A stretch of 31,531 nucleotides of DNA, taken from M55B129 sp034189085 (lineage in GTDB: Bacteria; Bacillota; Dethiobacteria; DTU022). Where the stretch lies: assembly GCA_034189085.1 (NCBI GenBank), contig JAXHVH010000024.1:1-31531 (forward strand), written 5' to 3'. Shown piece after piece: positions 23,654-31,531 of the stretch. The first letter of the stretch is position 1. Every line of letters begins with the position of its first letter. The position numbers were made by a program, and so were the translations under genes. The notes under the pieces are model-generated. The model was given only the letters and a program-made list of their open reading frames with translations, did no database searches and was not told the origin of the DNA.

Positions 23654-23680
23654 ATATAGAAACCTTATCTTTAGACGGGA

Positions 23681-26600
23681 ATGATGGGTATGAAAAATGA
23701 CGATGCTTTACGCAGAGAGTTTGCCGACAAAGGGATGTACAACCCTGCTAGCGAGCACGGTGCCTGTGGTATCGGTTTCCTGGTTAATATCAAAGGTGAG
23801 AAGAGCAGCGCGATCATCAGCCAGGGGGTTGGGGTGCTGAAAAATCTTCTCCACCGTGGGGCAAAAGGTGCTGACGACAGGACCGGCGATGGGGCGGGGC
23901 TGCAGTTCCAGCTGCCGGACCGTTTCTTTCGCCGCATTGCCGAAGAGAGAGAAATCCAGCTCCCCTCTGCCGGCCACTATGGAGTGGGGATGTTTTTCCT
24001 TCCCGGCACGGCAAAAGTCCGTTCTGAGTGCTGTGCAATTATCGATGATCAAATAAAACATTCTGGCATGCGCACTCTTTTCTGGCGCGATGTTCCTGTG
24101 GCTCCGGATGTCCTTGGTGGAATTTCCCGGGAGCAGATGCCTTTTTTTCGCCAGTGCATTATAGACGGTGGTGATTTAAACAGTGATGCTTTGGAACGGA
24201 AATTCTATGTTATCCGCAAAAAGGCCGAAAAGCGGATTTCTACCATTTGCCGTGAACCGGACTATTTTTACACCGCCAGTTTCTCCTGCCGGACAATTGT
24301 CTACAAGGGTCTGCTGATGCCACACCAGGTGGAAGCTTTTTACCCGGATCTAACCGACAGCTTGATGGAGAGCGCTTTCGTCATTGTCCACCAGCGTTAC
24401 AGCACCAATACCTTTCCTTCCTGGCCGCTGGCTCAGCCCTTCCGTTATCTCTGTCACAATGGAGAGATTAATACCCTCCGTGGTAACCGCAACTGGATGG
24501 CATCACGGGAGAGAGATTTCCAGTCTGAGCTGTTCGGTGATGATATAAAGGAGATTTTGCCTGTTCTTGAACCAGGAGTCAGCGACTCGGCCAATCTGGA
24601 TAATGCCCTGGAGCTGCTGTGCTGCGGGGGCCGCTCAATTGATCATTCCATGGCTATGCTTATTCCCCAGGCCTGGGGCGACAAGTATCCTATCGGACCC
24701 GACCTGCGTGGTTTTTTCGAATACCATGCCGGGATTATGGAACCTTGGGATGGCCCGGCTGCAGTTGTTTACACAGACGGCCGGCGGGTTGGCGCTATCC
24801 TGGACCGTAACGGACTCCGCCCGGCTCGTTACACTGTAACCAAATCGGGGTTCATGATCTTTGCCTCTGAAGCTGGAGTGATTGATATTCCCCCGGCGGA
24901 AGTGAAAGAGAAAGGGGCCCTGCGCCCGGGAGAGATGCTGCTGGTCGACCTGGATGAGAAAAGGCTTCTTAAGGATACAGAAATTAAAATGCGTTTGGCT
25001 CGCCGCCGGCCATACCGCCGCTGGACAGAAGAAAATCAGATCACCATTCACGGTTTCTTTAACGCCATCGCTGCTGTAGAGGTAGACAGAGATAGACTTT
25101 TCGCCAGCCAGCGGCTTTTTAGTTATACCCGTGAAGACATCAGGCGCATCCTTGAGCCGATGGCCCTCGAAGGCGTTGAGCCGGTAGGTTCCATGGGTGC
25201 GGACCAGCCGCCGGCAATCCTTTCGGAAAAGCCGCAGTTGCTCTTCTGGTATTTTAAACAATGTTTTGCCCAGGTAACCAACCCGGCTATCGACCCCTAC
25301 CGTGAAGAGCTTGTCATGTCCCTGATGACCTTTATTGGTTGTGCCGACAACCTGCTGGCTGAGACGCCTCAGCATGCCCACCTGATCAAGTTAAGCCACC
25401 CCATCCTTTCTAACGAGGACCTGCGGAGGCTTTGCAGCCTTGAAGAAAAGGGATTCCGCAGTATTAAGCTGAAGATGCAATTTCCAGCAGGTGGTGGTGG
25501 CTCTGCCCTGGAAGAAGCGCTCACCGGCCTTTGTCTGCAGGCGCAGGAGGCGATTAAAAAAAACTACGGCCTGATAGTCCTTTCCGATCGAGACCTGGAC
25601 GAAAATATGGCGCCCATTCCTTCCCTGCTGGCTGTATCGGCGGTCAACCGGCACCTGGTTGATAGGAGATTACGCACCAGTATCGGCATCCTCGTTGAGA
25701 GTGCCGAGGCGCGTGAGGTAACTCACATGGCCCTTTTGCTTGGTTACGGAGCTTCTGCCGTCAATCCCTATTTGGCCTTTGAGACTGTCGCCCATTTGGC
25801 CGAGAGAGGCCTGCTCGGGACAAGACTATCCCAGCAAAAAGCAATGGAAAACTACGTCAAGGCTCTCTGTAAGGGGATCCTGAAAATCATGTCCAAGATT
25901 GGTATCTCCACTCTGCGCAGCTACCGCAACGGCCAGGTATTCGAAGCAGTTGGCCTGAACGATGAACTGATTGACCAATATTTCATCGGCACCCACTCTT
26001 CCATTCAGGGGCTCGGCCTGGAGGAGATTGCCGCCGAAGCGAATATGCGTTATGAAGAATACCGCCGCTGTCTTGATGGAGAAGATCCCGGGCAGCTGCT
26101 GCCTCCCGGTGGCCACTACTCCTACCGGCGGGGTGGGGAGAGGCACCTCTGGTCTCCGGAAGCAATCAGCCTTCTCCAGCATGCTGTCCGAATGAATGAT
26201 TATGATAAATACAGGGAATATGCCTACCTGATCAACGATCAGCAGGAAAAGCAGGCCACCTTGCGGGGGCTGCTCCGCTTTAAGAAAAGGGAGCCTGTTC
26301 CCCTGGAGGAGGTTGAGCCGGCGACGGAAATTGTCAGGCGCTTTGTTACCGGAGCTATGTCCTTCGGCTCCCTGAGCCCGGAAGCCCATACCACCCTGGC
26401 CCGGGCCATGAACAGCCTTGGTGGTAAGAGTAATTCCGGGGAAGGGGGAGAGGACCCTGCCCGTTACAAGCCTGTTCCGGGCGGTGAAAATTTCTGCAGC
26501 GCCATCAAGCAGGTGGCCAGCGGCCGCTTTGGCGTGACCGCTGCTTACCTGGCCAGTGCCAGAGAACTGCAGATCAAGATTGCCCAGGGTGCCAAGCCGG

Positions 26601-28243
26601 GTGAAGGCGGGCAACTGCCGGGGCACAAAGTAGATGAAATGATTGCTCGGGTCAGGCATGCGACACCGGGAGTGACTCTTATCTCACCACCGCCCCACCA
26701 CGATATCTATTCAATTGAGGATATTGCCCAGCTAATATTTGACCTGAAAAATGCAAACCCGGAAAGCCGTATTTCTGTCAAACTGGTCTCCGAGGTTGGC
26801 GTCGGGACTGTCGCTGCCGGGGTGGCCAAAGGCCATGCCGACATGATCCTCATCAGCGGTGGAGACGGCGGTACCGGGGCGGCACCTCTTTCCTCGATCA
26901 AGCATACCGGTGTTCCCTGGGAACTGGGTCTTTCCGAGACTCAGCAGACCCTTATCCTTAACGGCCTGCGAAGCCGGGTCAAGTTGCAGGTAGACGGGGG
27001 GTTGAAAACAGGGCGTGATGTGGCCATCGCAGCCATGCTCGGCGCCGAGGAATTTGGCTTTGCATCGGCGGCGCTTGTTTGCTGTGGCTGTGTGATGATG
27101 CGCGACTGCCACAGCAACCGTTGCCCGGTGGGGGTGGCCACCCAGGATGAAGAGTTGCGACGCCGTTTTGCCGGCAGACCGGAACACGTCCGCAGTTTTA
27201 TGTTCTTTGTAGCCGAGGAGTTGCGTGAGATCATGGCTTCCCTCGGCATCCGCAGGGTCGACGACCTGGTTGGCCGCTCCGACCTGCTGGAACAAAACCG
27301 GGATATTACTTTCTGGAAGGCGCGCAGGGTTGATCTCAGTCGGATCATCTACAAGCCTGAGGCAGATCCGTCGGAGATCCGCTGTACCAGGGGACAGGAT
27401 CACCATCTCTCAGAAGCCCTTGACTACCGGCTGTTGCCCCGGGTGGAGAAGGCAATTGAAAGCAGCGAAGCAGTGATTGTGGAAACCCCAATCTATAACT
27501 GCAACCGCACTGTGGGGACAATCATTTCTAACAGCATTGCTGTCAAATACGGTAACGATGGTTTGCCTGATGATACGATTACCCTCAACTGCAGGGGTTC
27601 AGCCGGCCAGAGCTTCGGTGCCTTTGCTGCCAGGGGTTTGACCCTTAAATTGGAGGGAGAGGCCAACGATTATGTTGGTAAAGGACTCTCAGGAGGAAAG
27701 ATTATCATCAGGCCTTTCAGCGGCGCTCGTTACGATCCCTCGCGGAACATTATAGCCGGTAACGTCATTCTCTACGGGGCCACAGGGGGCGAGTTCTATG
27801 CCAATGGCCTGGTGGGTGAGCGTTTTGCCATACGCAATAGCGGGGCCTGCGCTGTAGTCGAGGGAGTGGGCGATCACGGCTGTGAATACATGACCGGCGG
27901 GCGAGTTGTAATCCTAGGCCCAACCGGGGTCAACTTCGGGGCGGGCATGAGCGGGGGCATTGCCTATATTTACGACCGTTCCGGAGTGCTCGACCGCAAT
28001 TGTAACCTGGATATGATCGACCTGGAGCCTGTAGTGGAAGAAGAAGATATTGAAGAACTGCGGGAGTTGATTGTGAAACATCACTCTTATACCGGCAGCC
28101 CGAAAGCGGTTCACATATTGGATAACTGGCAGGAATGCCTGCCCTTCTTTATCAAGGTCTTCCCCATCGAGTACCGGCAGGTCCTGGGCAAAATGAGCAG
28201 GGAAGATGGTGACGTCAGGCGGATCGCACCGCAGTACAATTAA
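23681..28243 (+). CDS. gltB: Glutamate synthase large subunit
   Basis: Makes two glutamates from glutamine and 2-oxoglutarate. The protein has 1520 residues, normal for the bacterial large subunit. A propeptide of 28 residues precedes Cys29 in EHGACGIGFLVN, the N-terminal nucleophile of the Ntn glutaminase domain (about 29-430). The central domain follows, then the FMN-binding synthase barrel (about 800-1200) with GGKSNSGEGGEDPARY and SPPPHHDIYSIEDIAQLIFD, and the 3Fe-4S cysteines in CCGCVMMRDCHSNRCPVG. The C-terminal GXGXG beta-helix is seen in SGGKIIIRPF and AGMSGGIAYIYD. The start ATG has only a weak ribosome site. gltD follows 18 bases after the stop. Confidence 0.98.
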   Translation: MMGMKNDDALRREFADKGMYNPASEHGACGIGFLVNIKGEKSSAIISQGVGVLKNLLHRGAKGADDRTGDGAGLQFQLPDRFFRRIAEEREIQLPSAGHYGVGMFFLPGTAKVRSECCAIIDDQIKHSGMRTLFWRDVPVAPDVLGGISREQMPFFRQCIIDGGDLNSDALERKFYVIRKKAEKRISTICREPDYFYTASFSCRTIVYKGLLMPHQVEAFYPDLTDSLMESAFVIVHQRYSTNTFPSWPLAQPFRYLCHNGEINTLRGNRNWMASRERDFQSELFGDDIKEILPVLEPGVSDSANLDNALELLCCGGRSIDHSMAMLIPQAWGDKYPIGPDLRGFFEYHAGIMEPWDGPAAVVYTDGRRVGAILDRNGLRPARYTVTKSGFMIFASEAGVIDIPPAEVKEKGALRPGEMLLVDLDEKRLLKDTEIKMRLARRRPYRRWTEENQITIHGFFNAIAAVEVDRDRLFASQRLFSYTREDIRRILEPMALEGVEPVGSMGADQPPAILSEKPQLLFWYFKQCFAQVTNPAIDPYREELVMSLMTFIGCADNLLAETPQHAHLIKLSHPILSNEDLRRLCSLEEKGFRSIKLKMQFPAGGGGSALEEALTGLCLQAQEAIKKNYGLIVLSDRDLDENMAPIPSLLAVSAVNRHLVDRRLRTSIGILVESAEAREVTHMALLLGYGASAVNPYLAFETVAHLAERGLLGTRLSQQKAMENYVKALCKGILKIMSKIGISTLRSYRNGQVFEAVGLNDELIDQYFIGTHSSIQGLGLEEIAAEANMRYEEYRRCLDGEDPGQLLPPGGHYSYRRGGERHLWSPEAISLLQHAVRMNDYDKYREYAYLINDQQEKQATLRGLLRFKKREPVPLEEVEPATEIVRRFVTGAMSFGSLSPEAHTTLARAMNSLGGKSNSGEGGEDPARYKPVPGGENFCSAIKQVASGRFGVTAAYLASARELQIKIAQGAKPGEGGQLPGHKVDEMIARVRHATPGVTLISPPPHHDIYSIEDIAQLIFDLKNANPESRISVKLVSEVGVGTVAAGVAKGHADMILISGGDGGTGAAPLSSIKHTGVPWELGLSETQQTLILNGLRSRVKLQVDGGLKTGRDVAIAAMLGAEEFGFASAALVCCGCVMMRDCHSNRCPVGVATQDEELRRRFAGRPEHVRSFMFFVAEELREIMASLGIRRVDDLVGRSDLLEQNRDITFWKARRVDLSRIIYKPEADPSEIRCTRGQDHHLSEALDYRLLPRVEKAIESSEAVIVETPIYNCNRTVGTIISNSIAVKYGNDGLPDDTITLNCRGSAGQSFGAFAARGLTLKLEGEANDYVGKGLSGGKIIIRPFSGARYDPSRNIIAGNVILYGATGGEFYANGLVGERFAIRNSGACAVVEGVGDHGCEYMTGGRVVILGPTGVNFGAGMSGGIAYIYDRSGVLDRNCNLDMIDLEPVVEEEDIEELRELIVKHHSYTGSPKAVHILDNWQECLPFFIKVFPIEYRQVLGKMSREDGDVRRIAPQYN

Positions 28244-28261
28244 TTAAAGGGGAGAAGGCTT

Positions 28262-29683
28262 ATGATTACTGAAAGAAGAGAACAGGTTGTGCGCAGGGAA
28301 CCCGGTTACCGGGATCTTGCCGAGCGTCTCGGGGACTTCGATGAAGTGGAAAAAATGTTTTCGGCAGAAAAAGCTGTTGAACAGGCTGCCCGGTGCCTTA
28401 ACTGCGGCACACCTTTTTGTCACGGCTATGCCTGTCCCCTGGGCAATGTGGTCCCTGAAATAAATGAGCTGGTTGGAGGAAAACGGTGGGAAGAAGCCCT
28501 GGAGATCATGCTTAGCACCCATCCCTTTCCCGAATTTACAGCCCGTGTTTGCCCGGCCCTCTGCGAGGGTTCCTGTGTTTGCGGCATCAATGATGAGCCC
28601 GTTACCATCCGCCAGATTGAGAAACTGATTATTGAAAAGGGCTTCACTGAAGGCTGGATCAAACCCAGTCCACCTCGTCGCCGGCGGAAGGAAAAGGTGG
28701 CTGTTGTCGGTTCCGGTCCCGCCGGGCTTGCCGCCGCAGACCGCCTAAACAAAATGGGTTTTCCAGTCACTGTCTATGAAAAAGATCTCTATCCCGGAGG
28801 CATTCTCCGTTATGGCATTCCCAATTTTAAACTGGATAAAAAAATCGTCGACAGGCGCATTGACCTGATGAAAAAAGAAGGGATCGCCTTTGAATGCGGG
28901 ATCGTTGTCGGTAGTGACATTTCTTATAACTACCTGAAGCGGCACTTTACAGCCCTTCTTTTAGCCGGAGGGGCCCGCCTGCCCCGTGACCTCAACATTC
29001 CGGGAAGAGAACTAACCGGTATTTACCCGGCCATGGCTTTTCTGAGTGCTCAAAATAAGAGAGTAATTGGTGAGCCGCTCTTTGCTGAGGAAGACATCAC
29101 CGCCAGGGGTAAAAACGTGGTAATCATCGGCGGTGGAGACACCGGTTCGGACTGCCTCGGGACCGCTTTGCGCCAGGGAGCCGCCAAAGTTTACCAGATT
29201 GAAATAATGCCCCGGGCTCCGGAAACGCGGCCTTCCGATAACCCCTGGCCGCTGTGGCCGCGGGTCGACCGGGTTTCCAGCAGTCACCGGGAGGGCGGCA
29301 TTCGCCGCTGGTGTGTTAATACGAAAAGCTTTGAGGGAGATGAAAAAGGAGTGGTAAAGCGCCTGCACTGTGTAGAAGTAGAATGGGTGAAAAAAGACGG
29401 CCGTTTCATCCCGGTAGAAAAAGAAGCCAGCAATTTTACCCTGGATGCCAACCTTGTCCTGCTGGCGCTCGGTTTTCTCGGCCCCGGTAAAGATCCTCTT
29501 GCCGAAGCTCTCAGATTGGAGCGGGATGCAAGGAGCAATATTGCCGTTGACAGATGTCATATGACCAGTACCACCGGGGTTTTCTCGGCCGGGGACATGG
29601 CCAGTGGACAGTCGCTGGTCGTCAGGGCTGCCGCCGATGGTGTTCAGGCGGCAGAGGGCATTAACACCTACCTGCATCCATAG
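28262..29683 (+). CDS. gltD: Glutamate synthase small subunit
   Basis: NADPH-dependent beta subunit of 473 residues, which passes electrons to GltB. The N-terminal domain binds two 4Fe-4S clusters, with ARCLNCGTPFCHGYACPLGN and CPALCEGSCVCG. Two dinucleotide-binding motifs follow, VVGSGPAGLAAADRLNKMG for FAD and VVIIGGGDTGSDCLG for NADPH. The C-terminal GVFSAGDMASGQSLVVRA is the typical FAD closing motif. Length is normal. The start ATG follows GGGGAGAAGG, 18 bases after gltB, so both are one operon. It ends in TAG, and nothing beyond that looks like a conserved extension, so TAG works as a true stop here. Confidence 0.98.
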   Translation: MITERREQVVRREPGYRDLAERLGDFDEVEKMFSAEKAVEQAARCLNCGTPFCHGYACPLGNVVPEINELVGGKRWEEALEIMLSTHPFPEFTARVCPALCEGSCVCGINDEPVTIRQIEKLIIEKGFTEGWIKPSPPRRRRKEKVAVVGSGPAGLAAADRLNKMGFPVTVYEKDLYPGGILRYGIPNFKLDKKIVDRRIDLMKKEGIAFECGIVVGSDISYNYLKRHFTALLLAGGARLPRDLNIPGRELTGIYPAMAFLSAQNKRVIGEPLFAEEDITARGKNVVIIGGGDTGSDCLGTALRQGAAKVYQIEIMPRAPETRPSDNPWPLWPRVDRVSSSHREGGIRRWCVNTKSFEGDEKGVVKRLHCVEVEWVKKDGRFIPVEKEASNFTLDANLVLLALGFLGPGKDPLAEALRLERDARSNIAVDRCHMTSTTGVFSAGDMASGQSLVVRAAADGVQAAEGINTYLHP

Positions 29684-30115
29684 CAGAAGGGTTGGGTTCA
29701 GGATACAACTATTTTTATTTGCATTATAAGAGGACTAACAGATTGACTTATTAAAGCAGGATTACCTGATCAGCCATAATCTATGATATCAATATGATAG
29801 CACGGCCAGCGCAGTAAATTAACTAAATCGGTGCCTGATTAAAATGGTCAATGTGGATACTTTTTTATAAACAAAAAATAACTAATTTTGAAAGTGTCAA
29901 TAATAGTTATAAATGACCTGTTCAAATTAGTCGATAAATCACACGAATGGGGTTGCCTCTATTTCAGACTGCAGCTTTATAAGGCTCTCAGGTTGATAAG
30001 GGAGAATACAGTTAATCTACAGGCAAGAGAACCAAATTGATGGATCGAAATATATTAACAGTCTGGTTAATCACTGGTGATTCCCTCTCCAGACAGGTTA
30101 GAGCAAGGAGCTTTT
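29684..30115. other. AT-rich intergenic stretch after gltD
   Basis: About 430 bases without a gene. It is AT-rich, shows no clear terminator for gltBD and no consensus promoter. Stop codons are frequent in all frames. It marks the border from core metabolism to decayed accessory DNA. Confidence 0.6.
30061..30094. promoter_or_regulatory. Nested dyads before the methylase remnant
   Basis: GTCTGG (30061-30066) and CCAGAC (30089-30094) enclose AATCAC-TG-GTGATT (30069-30082), a near-perfect operator-like dyad. It lies just upstream of the methylase start at 30116. It may be the binding site of a lost controller protein; no such gene is present here. Confidence 0.35.
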
Positions 30116-30965
30116 ATGAAAATTAGCGATACTATTCTTTATAAGAATATTTTGCACCCACCTTTAAAATGGGCCGTAGGTAAAAGATGGCTGGTGCCGG
30201 AACTGCTTTCACTGTGGGAACCTTATTCCCACAATCGCCTCTGGTTGAGCCGTTATGTGGAGGTCTGGCAGTTACTCTTGGATTGATGCCAGAGAAAGCT
30301 CTTCTGAATGATGTTAATGTGCACCTGATGAATTTCTTCAGGTGGATCCAAAAAGGGTTAGTCATCGAAATGCCAATGAATAATGATGAATTTCTGTATT
30401 ACGAATACCGGGCCAGGTTTAACTGGTTGTTCAGGGCAGGAAAGGAAAATTCGCAGGAAAAGCTACCGGATTATTTTATTATCTAAACCGGACCGGATAT
30501 AACGGGCTCTGCCGTTTTAACCGGAAAGGTGAATTTAATGTTCCGTTTGGCCGATACAAAAAAATAAATTATAAGCGACATTTTGATTCACTTCACGATC
30601 TATTTAAACACTGGGAGTTCAAATGCCAGGATTTTGAGGAACTGTTGTTGAAAGAAGATGATTTTATATATGCCGATTCTCCCTATGATGTTAAATTCAC
30701 CCATTACTCTCAAAATGGATTTGGCTGGAGTGACCAGGTTCGCTTAATAAAGTGGCTGGCGAAACATCCCGGACCGGTTGTCTTGTCCAATCAGGCTACC
30801 GGCGGGATCATTGAGTTATATGAACAGCACGGTTTCAAGCTGAAGTTTTTGGATGCGCCGAGAATGATCAGCTGCACCGGTGACAGAACTCCGGCCAGGG
30901 AAGTGCTGGCCTGGAAAGATTTACAGAGTGGGGGAGCGGTTAACTACCCGGGTAAATCAGTATAG
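30116..30965 (+). pseudogene. Broken Dam-family DNA adenine methylase
   Basis: Three frame pieces together give a Dam/MboI-type (D12 class) methylase of about 280 residues. Piece one (from ATG 30116, AAGGAG upstream) reads LHPPLKWAVGKRWLVPELL; piece two VEPLCGGLAVTLGLMPEKALLND; piece three FYYLNRTGYNGLCRFN, then IYADSPYDVKFTHYS and SNQATGGIIELY. Frame one is left near 30239-30242, where CT is doubled relative to the expected coding sequence. The second break is near 30465-30480. Two key motifs are altered: WAGGK is WAVGK, and DPPY is DSPY. So the gene is dead in sequence and probably in chemistry. Family members usually methylate adenine in GATC-like sites. No restriction enzyme gene is seen. 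Confidence 0.82.
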
Positions 30966-31224
30966 CTTCCAGTGCTAACAATATATGCGGGCCAGGGATC
31001 ATTCTTTCCACTGATCATATCTTCAATTTCAGTTATTGCTCCTTCAGTAGTTGTATCAGAAGGGGCAGTTTCATCGCAAAAGGTAAACCTCCGGTGAGAA
31101 TGGATTGATGCAGGGATATATTGACTGCATCGGAAACAGTAATCCCGAAACTGGCAAAAGGTTTTTTCTATTGTATCGTTGTATCAGGGTCAATCCTGGT
31201 ATTTAATTTTGCTGTTTTTGCCAT
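30944..31224 (-). pseudogene. RelB/DinJ-family antitoxin remnant
   Basis: From ATG 31224 (GGGGGTG upstream) the frame reads MAKTAKLNTRIDPDTTIQ, then a TAG, then KKPFASFGITVSDAVNISLH and QSILTGGLPFA, the RelB/DinJ ribbon-helix-helix pattern. The normal family sequence runs through this point without a stop. After LPFA the homology seems to jump frame to DETAPSDTTTEGAITEIEDM, as expected for the C-terminal region, and that frame ends at 30944. So it has one nonsense codon and one frameshift. No RelE/YafQ-type toxin is recognisable upstream or downstream. It converges on, and slightly overlaps, the methylase remnant. Confidence 0.65.
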
Positions 31225-31371
31225 TGGAAACACCCCCCTTGTTACCGATTGCATGACAAACGGCATGAAACACCACAAGTTTTTCATTGTTTAAAGGTAT
31301 TGTGTTCATTGCGGCTATGTGATTCGAAAGTATTAATAAATAGCAGGATATAACCTAAACAGGTTGACTGT

Positions 31372-31531
31372 TTACAACGACTGAAATCTTTTGTAAAGCT
31401 TAACCGTCAGCCGGAATCGACCTTTCTTTTTTCTTTAACACAAAGAATACTGTTTAAATCAATATTTCCCAGTGGCCGGAAAGCAATTTCAGCTTCAGCG
31501 GCTTCTACTGCGAACTGCTCATTAAACAGAG
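31372..31531 (-). mobile_element. C-terminal fragment of an integrase-type transposase
   Basis: At the right edge the minus strand reads LFNEQFAVEAAEAEIAFRPL then NIDLNSILCVKEKRKVDSG, like the end of rve-type (ISNCY-like) transposases, which typically finish with an ILC-x-K/Q-E-x-R stretch before a small beta domain. The frame stops at TGA (31407-31409) but TVKLYKRFQSL, the expected continuation, follows in a shifted frame and ends at 31372. The main part lies outside the window. The family name is a tentative match by pattern. Confidence 0.45.

Noticed and set aside
23497..23680. T-box leader before the M42 gene
   Set aside because: No AGGGTGG-type T-box sequence or specifier stem can be seen; only a simple terminator and a mini-ORF.
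26732..27406. Open frames of 224 to 277 codons on the minus strand within gltB, and a 248-codon one at 24635-25381
   Set aside because: All lie opposite conserved GltB domains and have no start signal. They are codon-bias shadows.
11401..29683. Genome-wide reassignment of TAG as a sense codon
   Set aside because: TAG ends the lipoprotein, the YgjP-like gene, gntR and gltD at the expected lengths.
1..31531. CRISPR arrays, rRNA or tRNA genes
   Set aside because: No regular repeat-spacer pattern and no cloverleaf or rRNA-like sequence was seen in any intergenic stretch.

Overview
The window looks like chromosome of a Gram-positive, Clostridia-type Bacillota. Signs are the cdaA-cdaR-glmM-glmS block, strong AGGAGG-type ribosome sites, consensus TTGACA/TATAAT promoters, a YtrA-type GntR regulator with its ABC transporter, a YozG-type regulator, and frequent GTG/TTG starts. 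The order or family cannot be fixed from the sequence alone. There is no rRNA, tRNA or CRISPR array that I can see.

Layout. 1-1.8 kb (minus): a MarR regulator followed by two half-size chromate transporter genes joined by a TGATG stop/start overlap. 2.0-4.5 kb (plus): an AmmeMemoRadiSam pair, a fused MEMO-AMMECR1 protein and its radical SAM partner. 4.65-11.35 kb (plus): c-di-AMP synthesis (cdaA, cdaR), amino-sugar synthesis (glmM, glmS) and glutaminyl-tRNA synthetase (glnS). 11.4-12.6 kb: a DUF3887-type lipoprotein and a YgjP-type metallopeptidase. 12.6-16.9 kb: an accessory, decaying stretch with a broken CPBP protease, an intact GntR/ABC transporter operon, a YozG-like regulator behind a short (possibly truncated) membrane ORF, and two tandem paralogous membrane genes each broken by one TAG codon. 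17.06-17.75 kb: a spermidine-synthase-like protein. 17.98-22.4 kb: carA (apparent CTG start) and carB. 22.36-23.5 kb (minus): an M42-family peptidase with a terminator in its 5' leader. 23.7-29.7 kb: gltB and gltD. 29.7-31.5 kb: decayed accessory DNA with a Dam-type methylase carrying two frameshifts, a RelB/DinJ antitoxin remnant, and the frameshifted end of a transposase running off the window.

How the genes fit together. c-di-AMP control and the GlmM/GlmS route feed cell-wall precursor synthesis. GlmS, GlnRS, CarA and GltB all consume glutamine, so the core of the window is strongly centred on glutamine and glutamate nitrogen. The flanks of this core hold most of the novelty: several independent gene wrecks, small inverted repeats and possible leader-RNA switches. 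I did not find a convincing new multi-gene system. The most unusual signals are the paired amber-interrupted paralogs, the possible attenuator ahead of the M42 gene, and the CTG start of carA.
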